Shown one piece after another: positions 53,294-64,000 of a stretch of 64,000 nucleotides of DNA. Made by a program: the position numbers and the translations under genes. The notes under the pieces are model-generated. The model was not told the DNA's origin. It made no database searches and saw only the letters and a list, made by a program, of their open reading frames with translations. The stretch's first letter is position 1. Each line of letters starts with the position of its first letter. Where the stretch lies: contig OZ018333.1 of NCBI GenBank assembly GCA_963969495.1, positions 92,284,207 through 92,348,206 of the forward strand. The letters run 5' to 3'. Source of the DNA: Ceratothoa steindachneri. Its lineage: Eukaryota > Arthropoda > Malacostraca > Isopoda > Cymothoidae.

Positions 53294-53920
53294 TTAGACA
53301 TAACTCTCCTTTGCTTCATGAGGAAACGTCATTTCTTTTGTACAGCTGAAGACATTTTGAGGTTGGTCCTCTGCCTCCCTGAGGGTGTTTTTCCCACGGT
53401 CATGAGTGGGTATCTTACAGGTCTTGCACTGCCGCCCCCTGTAAGTGTAAGACCCGTTATCGGATAGGTGAGAGGGACCTGGTGACAGGGTGGCGCTTCG
53501 GCCCAAGAAGGGGCTTTTGCCCGATGATGGGGGACGCTTTGCCCTGCAGAGACTGAGGCTGTACCCCTTGAAAAGGGGATAGGGCCCTGAGCTGGGGGAG
53601 GATTTTCCTTTCCAGAATCGCTTTTTGTTTAAGGTTCTACTGCCCACGGTTTGGTCCGAGGACGCTGGACTACTCTCTTGAGTTGAGAGGGTCAAGGTCG
53701 AGACATTCCGGCATGGAAGGATGGTAGTGGTGTGAGTGTTGATCTCGGGGTTCCTAGGGCATGGGGGTTCACTGGAAAGGTTGGGAAGTCTGAGGGAGTG
53801 GGTAGGGTGAGCGGAGACTTGGTCTCGATGGCCTCCGGTCCACGGGATTGTTAATGATCTGTGTAGCTGGTAGGAGGCCGTGAGGGCCGGTAGAACCGCT
53901 CCCACATGATGGGTGAGTCC
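53294..53920 (-). other. In-frame open reading frame directly after the GPCR stop
   Basis: Reading on from the TAA at 53921-53923 in the same phase gives 208 sense codons before a TAA at 53294-53296. The translation is Ser/Pro/Thr-rich, contains a basic stretch (LNKKRFWKGKSSPSSG) and a Cys pair (GRQCKTCKIPTHDRGK), and ends KESYV, a class I PDZ-ligand pattern (S/T-x-V at the C-terminus). It may be plain 3' UTR, a readthrough or alternatively spliced receptor tail, or coding sequence behind a mis-called or polymorphic stop. The opposite strand also has a 110-codon frame (53135-53467) that I do not favour. Confidence 0.4.
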
Positions 53921-56886
53921 TTAGTGGAAGGAGGAGGTGCGGGAGAGGTTCGAGTGCTTAGTCTTGAACCCCAAAATCTGGGCTAGCGAGTCCCGGAATC
54001 GAGTTGAGGTCAAGTTGTAGAGGATCGGGTTCACGGCCGAGTTCACGTAGATCATCGACCGCGAAAAGAAGAGGACGTTGAAGTACACATCCTGAGGGAG
54101 GGAGGTGGGCTTTAGTCACTTTTCAGGGGCAGGAGGGATGGAGTGCAACAAAGAAAATAAAGATTAACAGCCACCAAACCTAAACCCTGATAACACTGGA
54201 AAGAGATGAAGGAGAATCGAGCGAGACCAGAGAGGAGAGGATAGAGAAGAGACTCCATTAAAGCACGCACTTACACTGAGACAGACAAGCAGATTGACAA
54301 GCTAAGAGGGACACCCCCATACACACAGTGTTTATAAGGTCTTGCTGAGATGAAAATACACATACACATAAATATAGAGGGCAATTACGATGCTCATGAG
54401 AGTGGAGACGTCGGTAACGAAGAAATGGATCAGCCCGAAGACGTGATAGGGCAGGAGACATACGAAGAAGCTCGCCACGACCGTGCCCAGCATGACCACT
54501 ACCTGTTGGACAAACGAATAGTCTGCAATCGCAGTCTCAGGAGGAAAGGTACTACTATTATTAATAGTAATGGTTACATAAAAGGCTTTTAACTCGGTCG
54601 TGCCCTCCACTCCGTAGTAACCCTGATCTATGAGCGAGAGAGGTTTTATGTTCAGGCAGTTCTAACTCGTTGAATAGATGTGTGGCAATCGTTTTAGGAA
54701 AAGGGGTGCAGGTTTGCTGCTATGGATGTAGCCCTATTATGCCATTGTCCCACCAGACGAAATAAGCCCCACCTGCTTGCGCGCTCGCAGGTGCCCGCGG
54801 GTCATGTGCGGGCTGAGTTCTTTGTTGTCACTGAGCAGCTGTCGGACGATGCGGGTATAGAGGGCCACCAAGAACGCCAGCGGGATGAAGAAGATGCCCA
54901 CGTTGAGCGACAGCATGTAGATCTGTCAAGGAGCGAGAGTCTTTATCCAGCAGACGGGTTGTACACCCCCCCCCCATCCCTGATATATTCAGGAGCTATT
55001 CACAAAAGGATTGGAATGAGGATTTCATAAATGGTTGGGAAGTAAAATATCCCGTGTGACTGTGACGATTTCCCGCTCCATTCCCGGGAACAGCCTCGCT
55101 AAGACCTTCAAATCCAGTTTCCAACATCCTGATGTGTCGGTATGGGACCCCATCTAAACACTACCGTCCCTTTACACAAAAAGGACTGAAATAAAAAAAA
55201 CACGTATCCAGGTTTTCGACCGTAATAATTGCCTTTTACGAAAGAGGAGACTTAAAAGATAAGAGAAAAGATAAAAAGAATAAATGAGAGAACAGGATGA
55301 CATCGTGAGAAAAAGCTGTTAAATATGTTTTACCCATGATGCAGTTTTTTACAAAGGTGAAATACTGGCAGAAAAGTATTAGACTTCTAAAGGAAATCAT
55401 ATTTATTGGTTAAAATAGTCTTAAAAGAATTTTAGAAAAGACGCTAATGCAAGGCTAACACGCAAGTAGTTGACGGAGCTCAGGAAATTTAGCACGAACC
55501 TAGCGATCGAAGCTAAGGAAAACATAAGACTGTTCAAAATCTAGACGAAATAAAAGAAATTAACGGCCTAAAGCATTTTATGGACTTGTGGCACACTTGA
55601 AATACTTCAATACCTATCGAAACACATATAATTTTCATAGGAAAGGAAGTTTTAAGTTTTAAGTTAAACATATGAGCCATTTTACCCGTCCTTGAAGCTT
55701 GAAACACCGAAAAAACACAAAATTAGCGTTGAGGAATCCTTTTATAAATCAATGCCATTTTAAGAATCTCTGGAAACACAACCCTCAGAGAAGGCCCCGG
55801 TGTACTTACAGAGGGCCATAACTGGTCTATTCGCATTACGCAAACAGGGATGAGGGTCTCTTGACGAATGTAGCTAGCCATCCAGTACTCTGTCCAAACA
55901 ATGACGGGGCTGAAGAATCATCCCAGGGAGAAAGAGATAATTTATTTCTTAATATCCAAAACATAACCAATATTTAGATTAATCTCACGCATTAATCGAT
56001 GTTAAAAAAACATTAAAGAAGTTAGTATTGGCACTGGCTGTGTAGATCACTTGATCTACACATCATCTGATCGTTGTTTATTATGTAAGAATTATCTACA
56101 CTGACAATTAATTGGGGCCGAAAGTGTTGATAAGAGTCTTTGAGACACGCTTACAAGCTGATGCCACACGAAATTTTTACACCCTTCTTAAAACAAAGAT
56201 GCCCACCCACCTGGATATGACGGCTGCGACCGGCCACACAATGGCGCAGATGATAGCGGCCCGGGTTCGAGTACAGGTGCGAGCGGCTCTCAATGGGTGG
56301 CAGATGACATGGTGTCTCTCGATGGAGATGGCAAGGATGGTAAGGATGGAGGAATTCTCCACCATCAGCTCAACGAAGGGGATCATCTTGCCTGAAACCG
56401 AGAGAGTGGGGGCGATCACGGGGACTGAACGCGAGTGGGGACAGAGGACAAAGAGGATTGAGGGTCGGAGGTGTACTTACACATGGGTGCGGGTAGGACC
56501 CACATCTCTGGCGGGGAGAAGAGCTCGACGATGACAACCGGGTTACACACGAGCAGCACCAGCAGATCCGACATGGCCAAGTTGACGATGAAGGCCCCCG
56601 TCGACGAACTGATCAGTTCTCGGTCCCGGGAGATCACCACCGGCACCAATATGTTCCCTACTACACCTACCAGGAAGGTCAGGGCGTAACAGCAGCTGTA
56701 CACCACCTGCATGTATGTGGGAAACGAAGGAAAGTCGGGCGTTCCATTAACCGGTGCTAGGGAGGTCTCGTTGGACAGCATACTGATGTTGCTGACCTCC
56801 GTCAAGAGGTACTCCTCAGGACTTGCCTGCGGAGTTGGGAATCCTGGAAGGCTGAGTAGGTCAGCTGATCTAATTGGAGAGCTCAT
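53921..56886 (-). CDS. ETHR: Class A neuropeptide GPCR, ecdysis-triggering-hormone-receptor-like, six coding exons
   Basis: Exons on the minus strand: 56886-56481, 56391-56211, 55909-55810, 54922-54773, 54502-54389 and 54091-53921. All introns are GT-AG, phases agree, and together they give 1122 bp for a 373-residue protein. Start chosen at 56886 (MSSPIRSAD; an in-phase ATG lies 48 bp upstream). N-terminal glycosylation sites: N33, N39, N47. TM1 has VGNILVP (76-82), TM2 NLAMSDLLVLL, and C136 should pair with C219 in loop 2. TM3 ends ERHHV (160-164) instead of the usual E/DRY. TM4 has W188, TM5 has P243 and Y251, TM6 has SFFVCLLPYHVF (290-301), and TM7 has NSAVNPILYN. KQVVVMLG, SP..W..EY and PEMWVL agree with arthropod ETH receptors as I remember them; pyrokinin/TRH-type receptors are the alternative. 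Predicted Gq-type peptide receptor at the plasma membrane. Confidence 0.85.
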
Positions 56887-59800
56887 GTTGGTTTTTATTC
56901 TCCAAAAGAGGAGCTCAGACCAGGTAATTCTCAAAGAAGCATCTTCTTTGTCATTATATCGGGGCAGGTAGAAGTTAGGCCGATATTGTGAAGCTGAGTT
57001 GAGAGGTTGGATCGTAACACAATTTCCAGAAAACCATAACTTATATTCAAGCTCTAAATCCCTTCCAATTCAAAGTGGATTATGGAGGACTTGTGTGAAA
57101 GAACTAGAGTGATAGGGTGAAGTTTTCCTAGGTGAATTACAAATGCACAGGATCCTCTTCAAAACACCTCACCTTTGAGCTCAAGGATCAGGCTTCAGAA
57201 ACATCTTTGTCTTCATCACATACTGTAGAGTAACACTTGTTCCACCACTCATTTAGAAAGCAAACATTATTGAAGGTCTATTAATATTGCTCTGGCAGTG
57301 TCCATCGCCAGTAATGCGTGTCATGAGCCATCATCAAGTGACATTCAAGAGAAGGATGGATGGGATGGTGTGTCCATCCCCAACAGTATAAATCACAGAA
57401 CGGCCCGTTTGAGAAGAGCGAAACACAGAATCACCGGGCTTGTGACATTCTCCTTAGAGAACCCTGAAGGAGCATTGGACACAAAGAATTTACCTCATTC
57501 GACCGTCTTTAGCACGGGGCCCAGTTCTTCAAAGGAATTATGCACAGGCGCCATCAACAACTCGATATCTGGATTTAACTCAAAACACTTAAAATGAAGA
57601 CATTTCGGTTAATTTCAGAACCTTCCTGGAAATTATGAATCGCCAAATTTGATAAAACTGAGGGGGCGGACATCATTCAGAACCCTCGAGGGAACTAAAG
57701 TAGGAGATATTTAGTTAAGAACCACCATTATAGTGAGCGCGGTTCTTTGGGAACTTTGAAGGTAAATAGTTGCTATTTTGTCAATCAAACCTTTAAGTGA
57801 TATCAAGTTAACATCATAAAGTCTACGGGAAACTCTACCCATGTTCCATTATGTAGTTGCTGGGTAAAACTCAAATTAGCGTGTCAGAGGCGCATCATTA
57901 AAACGAATAAAGCAGAAATGATTTAAAGCGAGAAATTTAATTTTTAATCTCGTGAAAACTAAGAAAATCGAAGAATGATAAATTACTACAAAATACAGAC
58001 ACACTAACCCAGTGTCATACGCTAGAAAAAAAAGATATATGTATATTATCCAAACTTGCACGAAGCTAACCACGGTTTTGCGATGTAAGAGGACGAAAAC
58101 TTTGATCCAAGGAACAAAAGTTTGAATTCAGGGGGTTATATGTAGTAAACACCCTCTTTCACAAGTAACCGGATCTATTCATTTAAGGGAAGTAACAGGA
58201 ACACAGCCAGATGAGGGAATCAAATGTAAAAAAGTGCTCTTATTTTGAGATTTATACGAATTTGTAATAATGACTTACATTCTTGCAGTTTGTATCAGGA
58301 TTTATTGATTTTTTGAATCAAATTTTGAGTTCAAAAAGAGACAACACCCGTTTACAAAGATCACTGGAACATTTGAATCAATCGAGAACTTGGAGAGAAG
58401 TTGGAAGACAGCGCCGAAATTTCCAAAATATTTAACCCTACTTTGAAAAGATCTGGGTGGCTTTAAGGCTTTCAAATAGTTTAAAGAGACAACCATTGAC
58501 TTTAAATTACGAGGACCACCCTGCACACCCCATTAAAGTTAGCTATAGGACATCTGCTATGTAACTCAAAGGAAGCGAGTAGAAGGAACAAATCTGCTCC
58601 TCCAACCAGTCCGTGAACCTTCGTATCTTCCATTTCTTTAGACTTATGTCAAGTTTTTCATCTTCAAGACCAACCACAACACACATAATAGTCGTGAATG
58701 GACACAAAATAAAAATGAGTTTCCTGTTGAAGAGGTGACATCTCTCAAGAGACGAAAGTTAGATTCTGTGATGGTGTGGGCGCTTCTACGAAATCTTATT
58801 CAAATGTGGAAGTTCTGAAATACGAACTGGAACAACTCTGAGGGAAAATATCAGCAGAAAACTCTGCATGTTTCGTGTGCTCAGTTAAAACCGAGGCTTC
58901 GTCAAGTCATCTATAAAAAGGGCAATATTTGTTAAACCATCATCTAACATATTATTTTTTCATTCGCTTTAATCTAAGCATTACCTAATATTACAATTTG
59001 GTCTGAAATTAATTCAATAAATATCAAAATATCCTTCGTGTTTCTAGCCTATATTATATATTTTTAATAGATCAATTAAAACTATTAAAATTAGAACAAA
59101 ACAGAACCCTGTGTAATATATAACTACATAATTATGTAAGAAAGATTTTACAAAATAATATGTACTTGGTTTCTAGGAATATTTTTTACTTCTCCATCTT
59201 TTGAAACTTTCATCAATTCTTTAATACATTTCACCTCTATATTTTCTACTCTTCATTTAATTTTCTTCCTCAATCAACCGTTGATTCGCCAATTTATTCA
59301 ACTCTAAATAGGATTAAATACAAACTTTTAATTCTTTTTTCTCTATTTAAATCCGATTTCTATTAATGAACACAGAAGAAGTAACAGAGATTGATTTCAG
59401 TCAACTCCAAGTTATTGTTTTGATCAATTCTCTTTATTTACTAACATTTCCCTGGATGGAACGACGGAGATTTCCATTAAACTTCTTTAAGTCTTTTGAT
59501 AACATTTTCTCGATTGAGAATTGAAAAGATACTCAATTTCCTTCAAGTTTCAATTGACTTTTATATTTTTATATTCAGTCATTCTCTATTCAACCAAATA
59601 GACAGGTTTTTATGGGAATTGCACTCAGTTGCATCCTATATTCTCTTTTTATGTCCTTTTATGAGGACCTTTTGGTGGTAGGATAAAAACTCTGTTGAGA
59701 GCCGTGTAATATATGAGATGCGGAGATGATTATTTATATAACCTAATCACGTCCCATAAACGTTATAAACTATTTAAGGAAATAACATCTTAATATTAGG

Positions 59801-60180
59801 TTTATTGCGGAAACCGACGTTAAGGAGACGATCGCATTTTTAGGCATCAAACGATGAGGCAAAATAATCAGTTCACTATAAAGAAAAACAGGATTCACAC
59901 GACTAGAATTAAAATTGCGTCTCTATTGTAAATCTTTAAATGAAAACATGTTTTTGAAACTTTCGTTTTACGTAAACATTCTTCTTACCCTCAAAGTCTT
60001 TATTTACTAATCAAAATCTTGAAAAGAACACGGCAAACTTCTATTTTTCTTTCTTATACTTATAAAAAAGTGAATTAATTGATTACATGTTCATAAATCC
60101 GATTAAGGCGAATAGAACTTAAGAACTTAATTTTATGCCCCTTTTTAATTTGATCCATTTTTAAATTTGGAATTTAAATA
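56887..60180. other. Upstream flank of the receptor and gene-free stretch
   Basis: No further exon, TATA box or recognisable protein fragment. A 99-codon GTG-started frame on the plus strand (57298-57597) has no family match that I recognise. The 5' UTR and promoter of the receptor probably lie here but cannot be placed. Confidence 0.4.
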
Positions 60181-60194
60181 CATTCAAATTAGTC

Positions 60195-60322
60195 CCAATT
60201 TTGCCGCTCTGTTTTGGGTCCAGAATATTCGAGTCCGTCCGTTATTGAAGCGGATACATAGAGAAGCTGCGCTTCCCCAACTAGGCAGTCGCCAGATGGG
60301 CTCCCCCCAAATAAAAAAAGAA
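60195..60322 (+). mobile_element. 3' end fragment of an I-like LINE
   Basis: ggcagtcgccagat followed by ggctccccccaaataaaaaaag matches the 3' terminus of the full-length I-clade LINE (sense strand: ggcagtcgccagatagcccc before its poly(A) tail), with a short A-rich tail. The upstream limit is uncertain. A 5'-truncated insertion of a related element is the simplest reading. Confidence 0.5.
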
Positions 60323-60549
60323 GTAAAATACGAAAATAAATTTAATAACACCTGGGAGATCTCAAGCGCAATTTAACAAAGAAAAAAATGCAGGATAAAA
60401 AAGCCGCATTCATAACGAAGCCAACTATGGCGTCTCCTGCGAGGAAAAGATAAGGCTATCTATCGTTAATAACAAGGATTTTGAAATTCAAGCTTACAAA
60501 TATTTGTGAGGTTAAAAGGTTACATTTTAATAGGAGACTGTAGAAGAAT

Positions 60550-61060
60550 GGTCACCCCCCCCCCCTCCGTTCACTCGTGGTGCAGTCCCAAGGCGGTTAC
60601 CGCAAGGACATCCGCCCCAGGCATCGGCGAGTCAAAAGCGTAACCACAAAGTGGCACCACTTGGTGCCATGAAAGACCCTAAAGGTCAAAAAGGTAAGAT
60701 CTCCCCCAGGAGAGTGAGATCCAGTTTCACGTTGAACAAGAAATTGGAGACGGGTTTCTCCCAATCTCGATGGCTAACGAGGAGCCGATGTTTGACTTCG
60801 TGGGAAAGACCGTTTGGAAAAAGAACTCTCCTGGGGCCGTCCTCAAGCCCCTCCTTCCCTTACCACTCCCCCAGTGGGGGTGCGAGGTATAAATGAGGAA
60901 CTCTGAGGAAAAAGGAGGTAGTATACGTCAGTCTCTAGGTGACGAAGTCCTCGGATCCACAACCGAGCTACCGAGACTGGAGAGGTAGTGTACTTGGCTC
61001 GCCAGACCAAGAAGTACCCTGCAAGAGAGGCAGGGCTACCTACCTTAAGGGGCTAAGAAG
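60550..61060. other. GC-rich block rich in short inverted repeats
   Basis: A C-run (60556-60566) is followed by many small self-complementary words: gcggttaccgc, ggcaccacttggtgcc, ggtc..gacc, cccccagtggggg, ggagacgggtttctcc. An 81-codon ATG-started frame (60651-60896) spans it but has no recognisable motif. Function unknown. Confidence 0.5.
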
Positions 61061-61540
61061 AAGCTCATCCTTGAGCTAAGTCCCTGGTTATCAAACCAAA
61101 CGATAAGTTAACTTTGGTAAGTTCAACTTACTCTCGCCAGAGAGACTCCTCATATCCTGGTGCACCTTAAACACCAGGGGTATTCCTCGTCCTTGAGGAA
61201 TTAAGAAAAGAAGGAAAAGGCTCCCCCTCGAGCCCGTTATTCGGTGGCCACACCAAACTTTAAGTAACTTATTCTCGCCAGAGAAATCCCCCTCCGTTAT
61301 CCTCGCCCTTGAAGAAGACCCTCCCCGAGTTCAGTCCTCGTCCATAAGGAAATAAGTAACGAAGGAGAAAAGCTCATCCTCGAGCTCGTTACTCGGTGAT
61401 CACACCGCACTCCAAGTTAACTTGATTTAAGAAACAAGTTCGACTCACTCTCGCCAGAGAGACCACGACTGCCTAGGTGTTGCATAAAGCACCGTATTGG
61501 TTCTCGTCCATGAAGAACCCCCCCCCACCCGGAAGAACGT
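61061..61540 (+). repeat. Degenerate ~140-176 bp tandem repeat, three units
   Basis: The word ctctcgccagaga recurs at about 61131, 61272 and 61448. Each is preceded by a gctc.tcc.cgagc..gttat/actcggt phrase and followed by a cctcgtcc.tgagga hairpin-like phrase. Units diverge but keep the order. It follows the hairpin-rich block directly and may be part of the same repeat. Confidence 0.65.
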
Positions 61541-61679
61541 GTGGACCCCCCAGCTGCCACCCTCGCCAAAACGACCGTGTGATCTAGCTTATCTTCAGCT
61601 GGCCGGCGGCATGCGTCAAGAGTAAATAACATTTCTGAGGCCTTCAAACTCCACCTGAGTCCGTAAGCCTAATTATAAT

Positions 61680-63540
61680 ATTATTGTTGTGTGTAGAGAA
61701 AACGTTAACCAATTTTGGAGGGTAAACTAATTTAATTAATGCTTGTTTAGGATAATCTTCAGAGTATTGCTGTAATTAATGTTTAAATGTTATGTATTCA
61801 ATTGACAAAGGTAAAATATAAGTTTATTTTGGGATTAATATTCGTTTCTCTTATATATATCCTTACGTGTTGCAGAACGGCTCTGTTCTTTAAGATATTC
61901 TTATAATATCAATATATTAGACACTCTTAGCACTCTTAGAATAGAACAAAAAAAGGGGGGGGCATTCTACGACACTAAATAAAAGTGGTGTCAGGTAAGT
62001 AGGGTTTTTATCAGAAAGAATTCTACGACAGAGACATAAATCCTAGAATATTTGTGGCAACAATTTTTCACTAAGAAATATATTTTTGGCAAATATTTCC
62101 TTTCCTAACATCATAAAATATTTCCCATTTAATAATCTTGCTCCCAGCCACAGTATTTAAGCCTTCCCTTTCGTCGTCTCTTTTAGGAAAAGATTTTCTA
62201 TCGTGCACAATTTACCCCGCAGCAGATTCTGTCCTTGTGAACAATCTATTTCCCTCGTCACTTTCCTTGAACACTTTCCTTTGAACGTGTTGCACACGAT
62301 GTTCCGTCTCCCCCACCTTCCAAGAAAAGAAGGGCGTTAACTAACGCGATTAAAGACAGGAATATTTGCAACAACGTCTATATTTTAGGGAAAACTATAT
62401 TTCCCTCCTGCTATTAATTTGTTATTGTCTTTAGTTTCAATTCTGATTCAGAGCTGGTCATTTAAAATAAAAAGCAGCTCTCTGACTCCTTGATAGCCTT
62501 AGCGCTCTAGTACGCTTAGGTATTATTAATAATGCCATTACTGGTATATATTATACATGTACATTTAATGCCATATAAACGTAACACTATCTAAAACAAT
62601 GTTGCCAAGTGCCATGCCATAAGGATAGATAGACAAACACATTTCTTAAATTTCGTAAAAGCAATGATATTGGTTTAAGGCGCGCAAACAAATTAAATTT
62701 ATAGAGCAACAAGAGGAGCAGCTTCGCCACTCCTCCTTACAGAAGGAGCTTGCGCTTCGCTGGCAGACTATCGGTCTGTGTCCTATGGCCTATCATGATT
62801 CTTTTATTTTTCAAAAATCACCAAAATTCGATACTTGTATATATTTCTGAACTTCTTCATTTTATTTTTTATATTACAAAGGAATTATTAGAAATAACTT
62901 TGATAAAAAATTTAAATATACTTTGGTGACAACCGAACTAAAAGAAAAAATCTTATTTAAAACTTCAAAAAATCTCTATCTTAAAATATAGGGTTTAGAC
63001 AAGGTATACATACATTACTTATAATAATTAAATACAGGAACTTCCATATTTTTCGATTGTAACTTACCAAAAATTTGCGTCCTTGTCATTATCCAGGAGG
63101 CATTTAACATGAATCTATTTTCGTGGCAATAATTTTGAGTCCCGTGGACTCTTGAAGTGATCCTGTAAGACGTTCTTAATTTGACCTAAACAAGAGTTTC
63201 GAGATGCATTAAATTCCGTGGGCGATCCCTATCTTTTATATGTAAAAGAGAGAATGAGAGAGCGATAGATGGAGATGTGAGAAAGGGAAATAGAGTTAAA
63301 TTAAATAGGGAAACGTCAAAGGTCTTACAGCCGCCCTCAGGAAGTTCAATAGATTGTAAACCTATTTATATACAGATGAGTTGTCCCGATAATTTTAGCG
63401 CAATGGTCAAAAGCGCAAGAGTACGTAAAATGTTGTCTATCTTATTTTAATCATATCGGAGCCTGTTCTTTGGAAATCACGTTCGAAGAGTCGATTCGAT
63501 GCGTCTTAGGACAATCTTTTAGCCTTTAATTTCTATCCAT
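61680..63540. other. AT-rich stretch without recognisable genes
   Basis: No protein family seen. One GC-richer island at 62712-62775 contains ggagcagcttcgccactcct and an inverted ctcctt..aaggag pair separated by 'aca', which could fold. GA-rich microsatellite sequence occurs near 63247-63295. Confidence 0.45.
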
Positions 63541-63559
63541 TTTGAACCAGTGTTTTTTT

Positions 63560-63800
63560 TAATTGTGAATCGAATCCTTCAATTCCGTTCGTCGATTCCG
63601 TTTAGAATTCTGGATGAAGAGGTTAGTTAACGTGTTGAGGTCTACCAGCCTGGTTTTGTGGTTTCTGTGTCTGAATGATGTGATTTATTTCGTTGCCTAA
63701 ACCTCCACCTTCTTCAGCCTCCACTCTTCTTCTATAGGGAAAGGTGTCCATTCATGTGCACTGTATTCCAGCTTTGGCCGTACTCGTTAGTTATATAAAA
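63560..63800 (-). pseudogene. CR1-like LINE RT C-terminal fragment
   Basis: The minus strand, with frame changes, reads RPKLEYSAHEWTPFPIEEEW, then RLKKVEV, ATK, SFRHRNHKTRLVDLNTLT and RTELKDSIHN. This follows the CR1-type RT C-terminus (VRP-LEYa-vWsP ... e-iEklE-vQrrATK-ip-lr--sY--RL--L-L-tL--RR-R-DLi). It is strongly decayed and bounded on the window-end side by GA-rich sequence (63805-63905). Confidence 0.5.
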
Positions 63801-64000
63801 AACGTAGAGAGAAAAAAAGAGGGGGGGATTAAGATAATCAGTAAGAGAGATAGAGAAGAAAGAGTGATGGGGCATATATAGATAGAGAGAAGGAGTGTGA
63901 GAGAGGAACGAAAAGCGCGCAGAAATTTTTTTTTATTATTATTATGCTTTCGGTTGAGGTGAAATGTAAGGCAGCGCATCAAACACCTCAGCGCATGATA

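Noticed and set aside
53135..53467. 110-codon plus-strand frame opposite the receptor's 3' region
   Set aside because: It starts without support, has no motif, and overlaps the minus-strand frame that is in phase with the receptor.
57298..57597. 99-codon plus-strand frame upstream of the receptor
   Set aside because: GTG start, no recognisable motif, and AT-rich surroundings; probably chance.

Overview
This is eukaryotic, repeat-dominated DNA. AT-rich background, long (TA)n tracts, relics of CR1-like, I-clade, Penelope and Tc1/mariner elements, and one intron-containing neuropeptide GPCR all point to an arthropod. The receptor looks most like the ecdysis-triggering-hormone receptor, which fits Ecdysozoa. 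A crustacean such as a copepod is my guess from the repeat style only. There is no bacterial-type gene content, no operon, no CRISPR array and no convincing tRNA or rRNA.

Layout. (1) Positions 1-29275 form one giant inverted repeat. The left arm (1-14338) and right arm (14796-29275) are near-identical reverse complements around a 457-bp centre at 14339-14795, and the left arm is cut by the window edge. Each arm carries, from outside in, a degenerate gctagc-type repeat, a (TA)n tract, a dispersed repeat, an 11-bp minisatellite, a mariner C-terminal relic, a CR1-like fragment, a (TA)n tract, a Penelope-like element and a mariner-like element. (2) 28840-31070 is the degenerate repeat array continuing past the palindrome, broken by a 215-bp (TA)n tract. 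(3) 32880-37100 is a CR1-like LINE relic interrupted by a decayed multi-copy mobile gene. (4) 37649-44508 is a full-length GC-rich I-clade LINE with poly(A) tail and 13-bp target-site duplication, inactivated by stops and frameshifts. (5) 45-48.7 kb holds small relics, a Tc1-like transposase pseudogene, a 36-bp minisatellite and a 172-bp foldback. (6) 53.3-56.9 kb holds the only intact host gene, a six-exon class A GPCR on the minus strand. (7) 57-64 kb is mostly featureless, with a GC-rich hairpin/tandem-repeat block at 60.5-61.6 kb and two LINE fragments.

For follow-up, the strongest items are the palindrome with its unevenly diverged arms, and the 208-codon open frame that continues in phase beyond the GPCR stop codon and ends in a PDZ-ligand-like tail. 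The transposable-element genes are all broken as read here and show no sign of working together. The receptor would act alone as a plasma-membrane peptide receptor.
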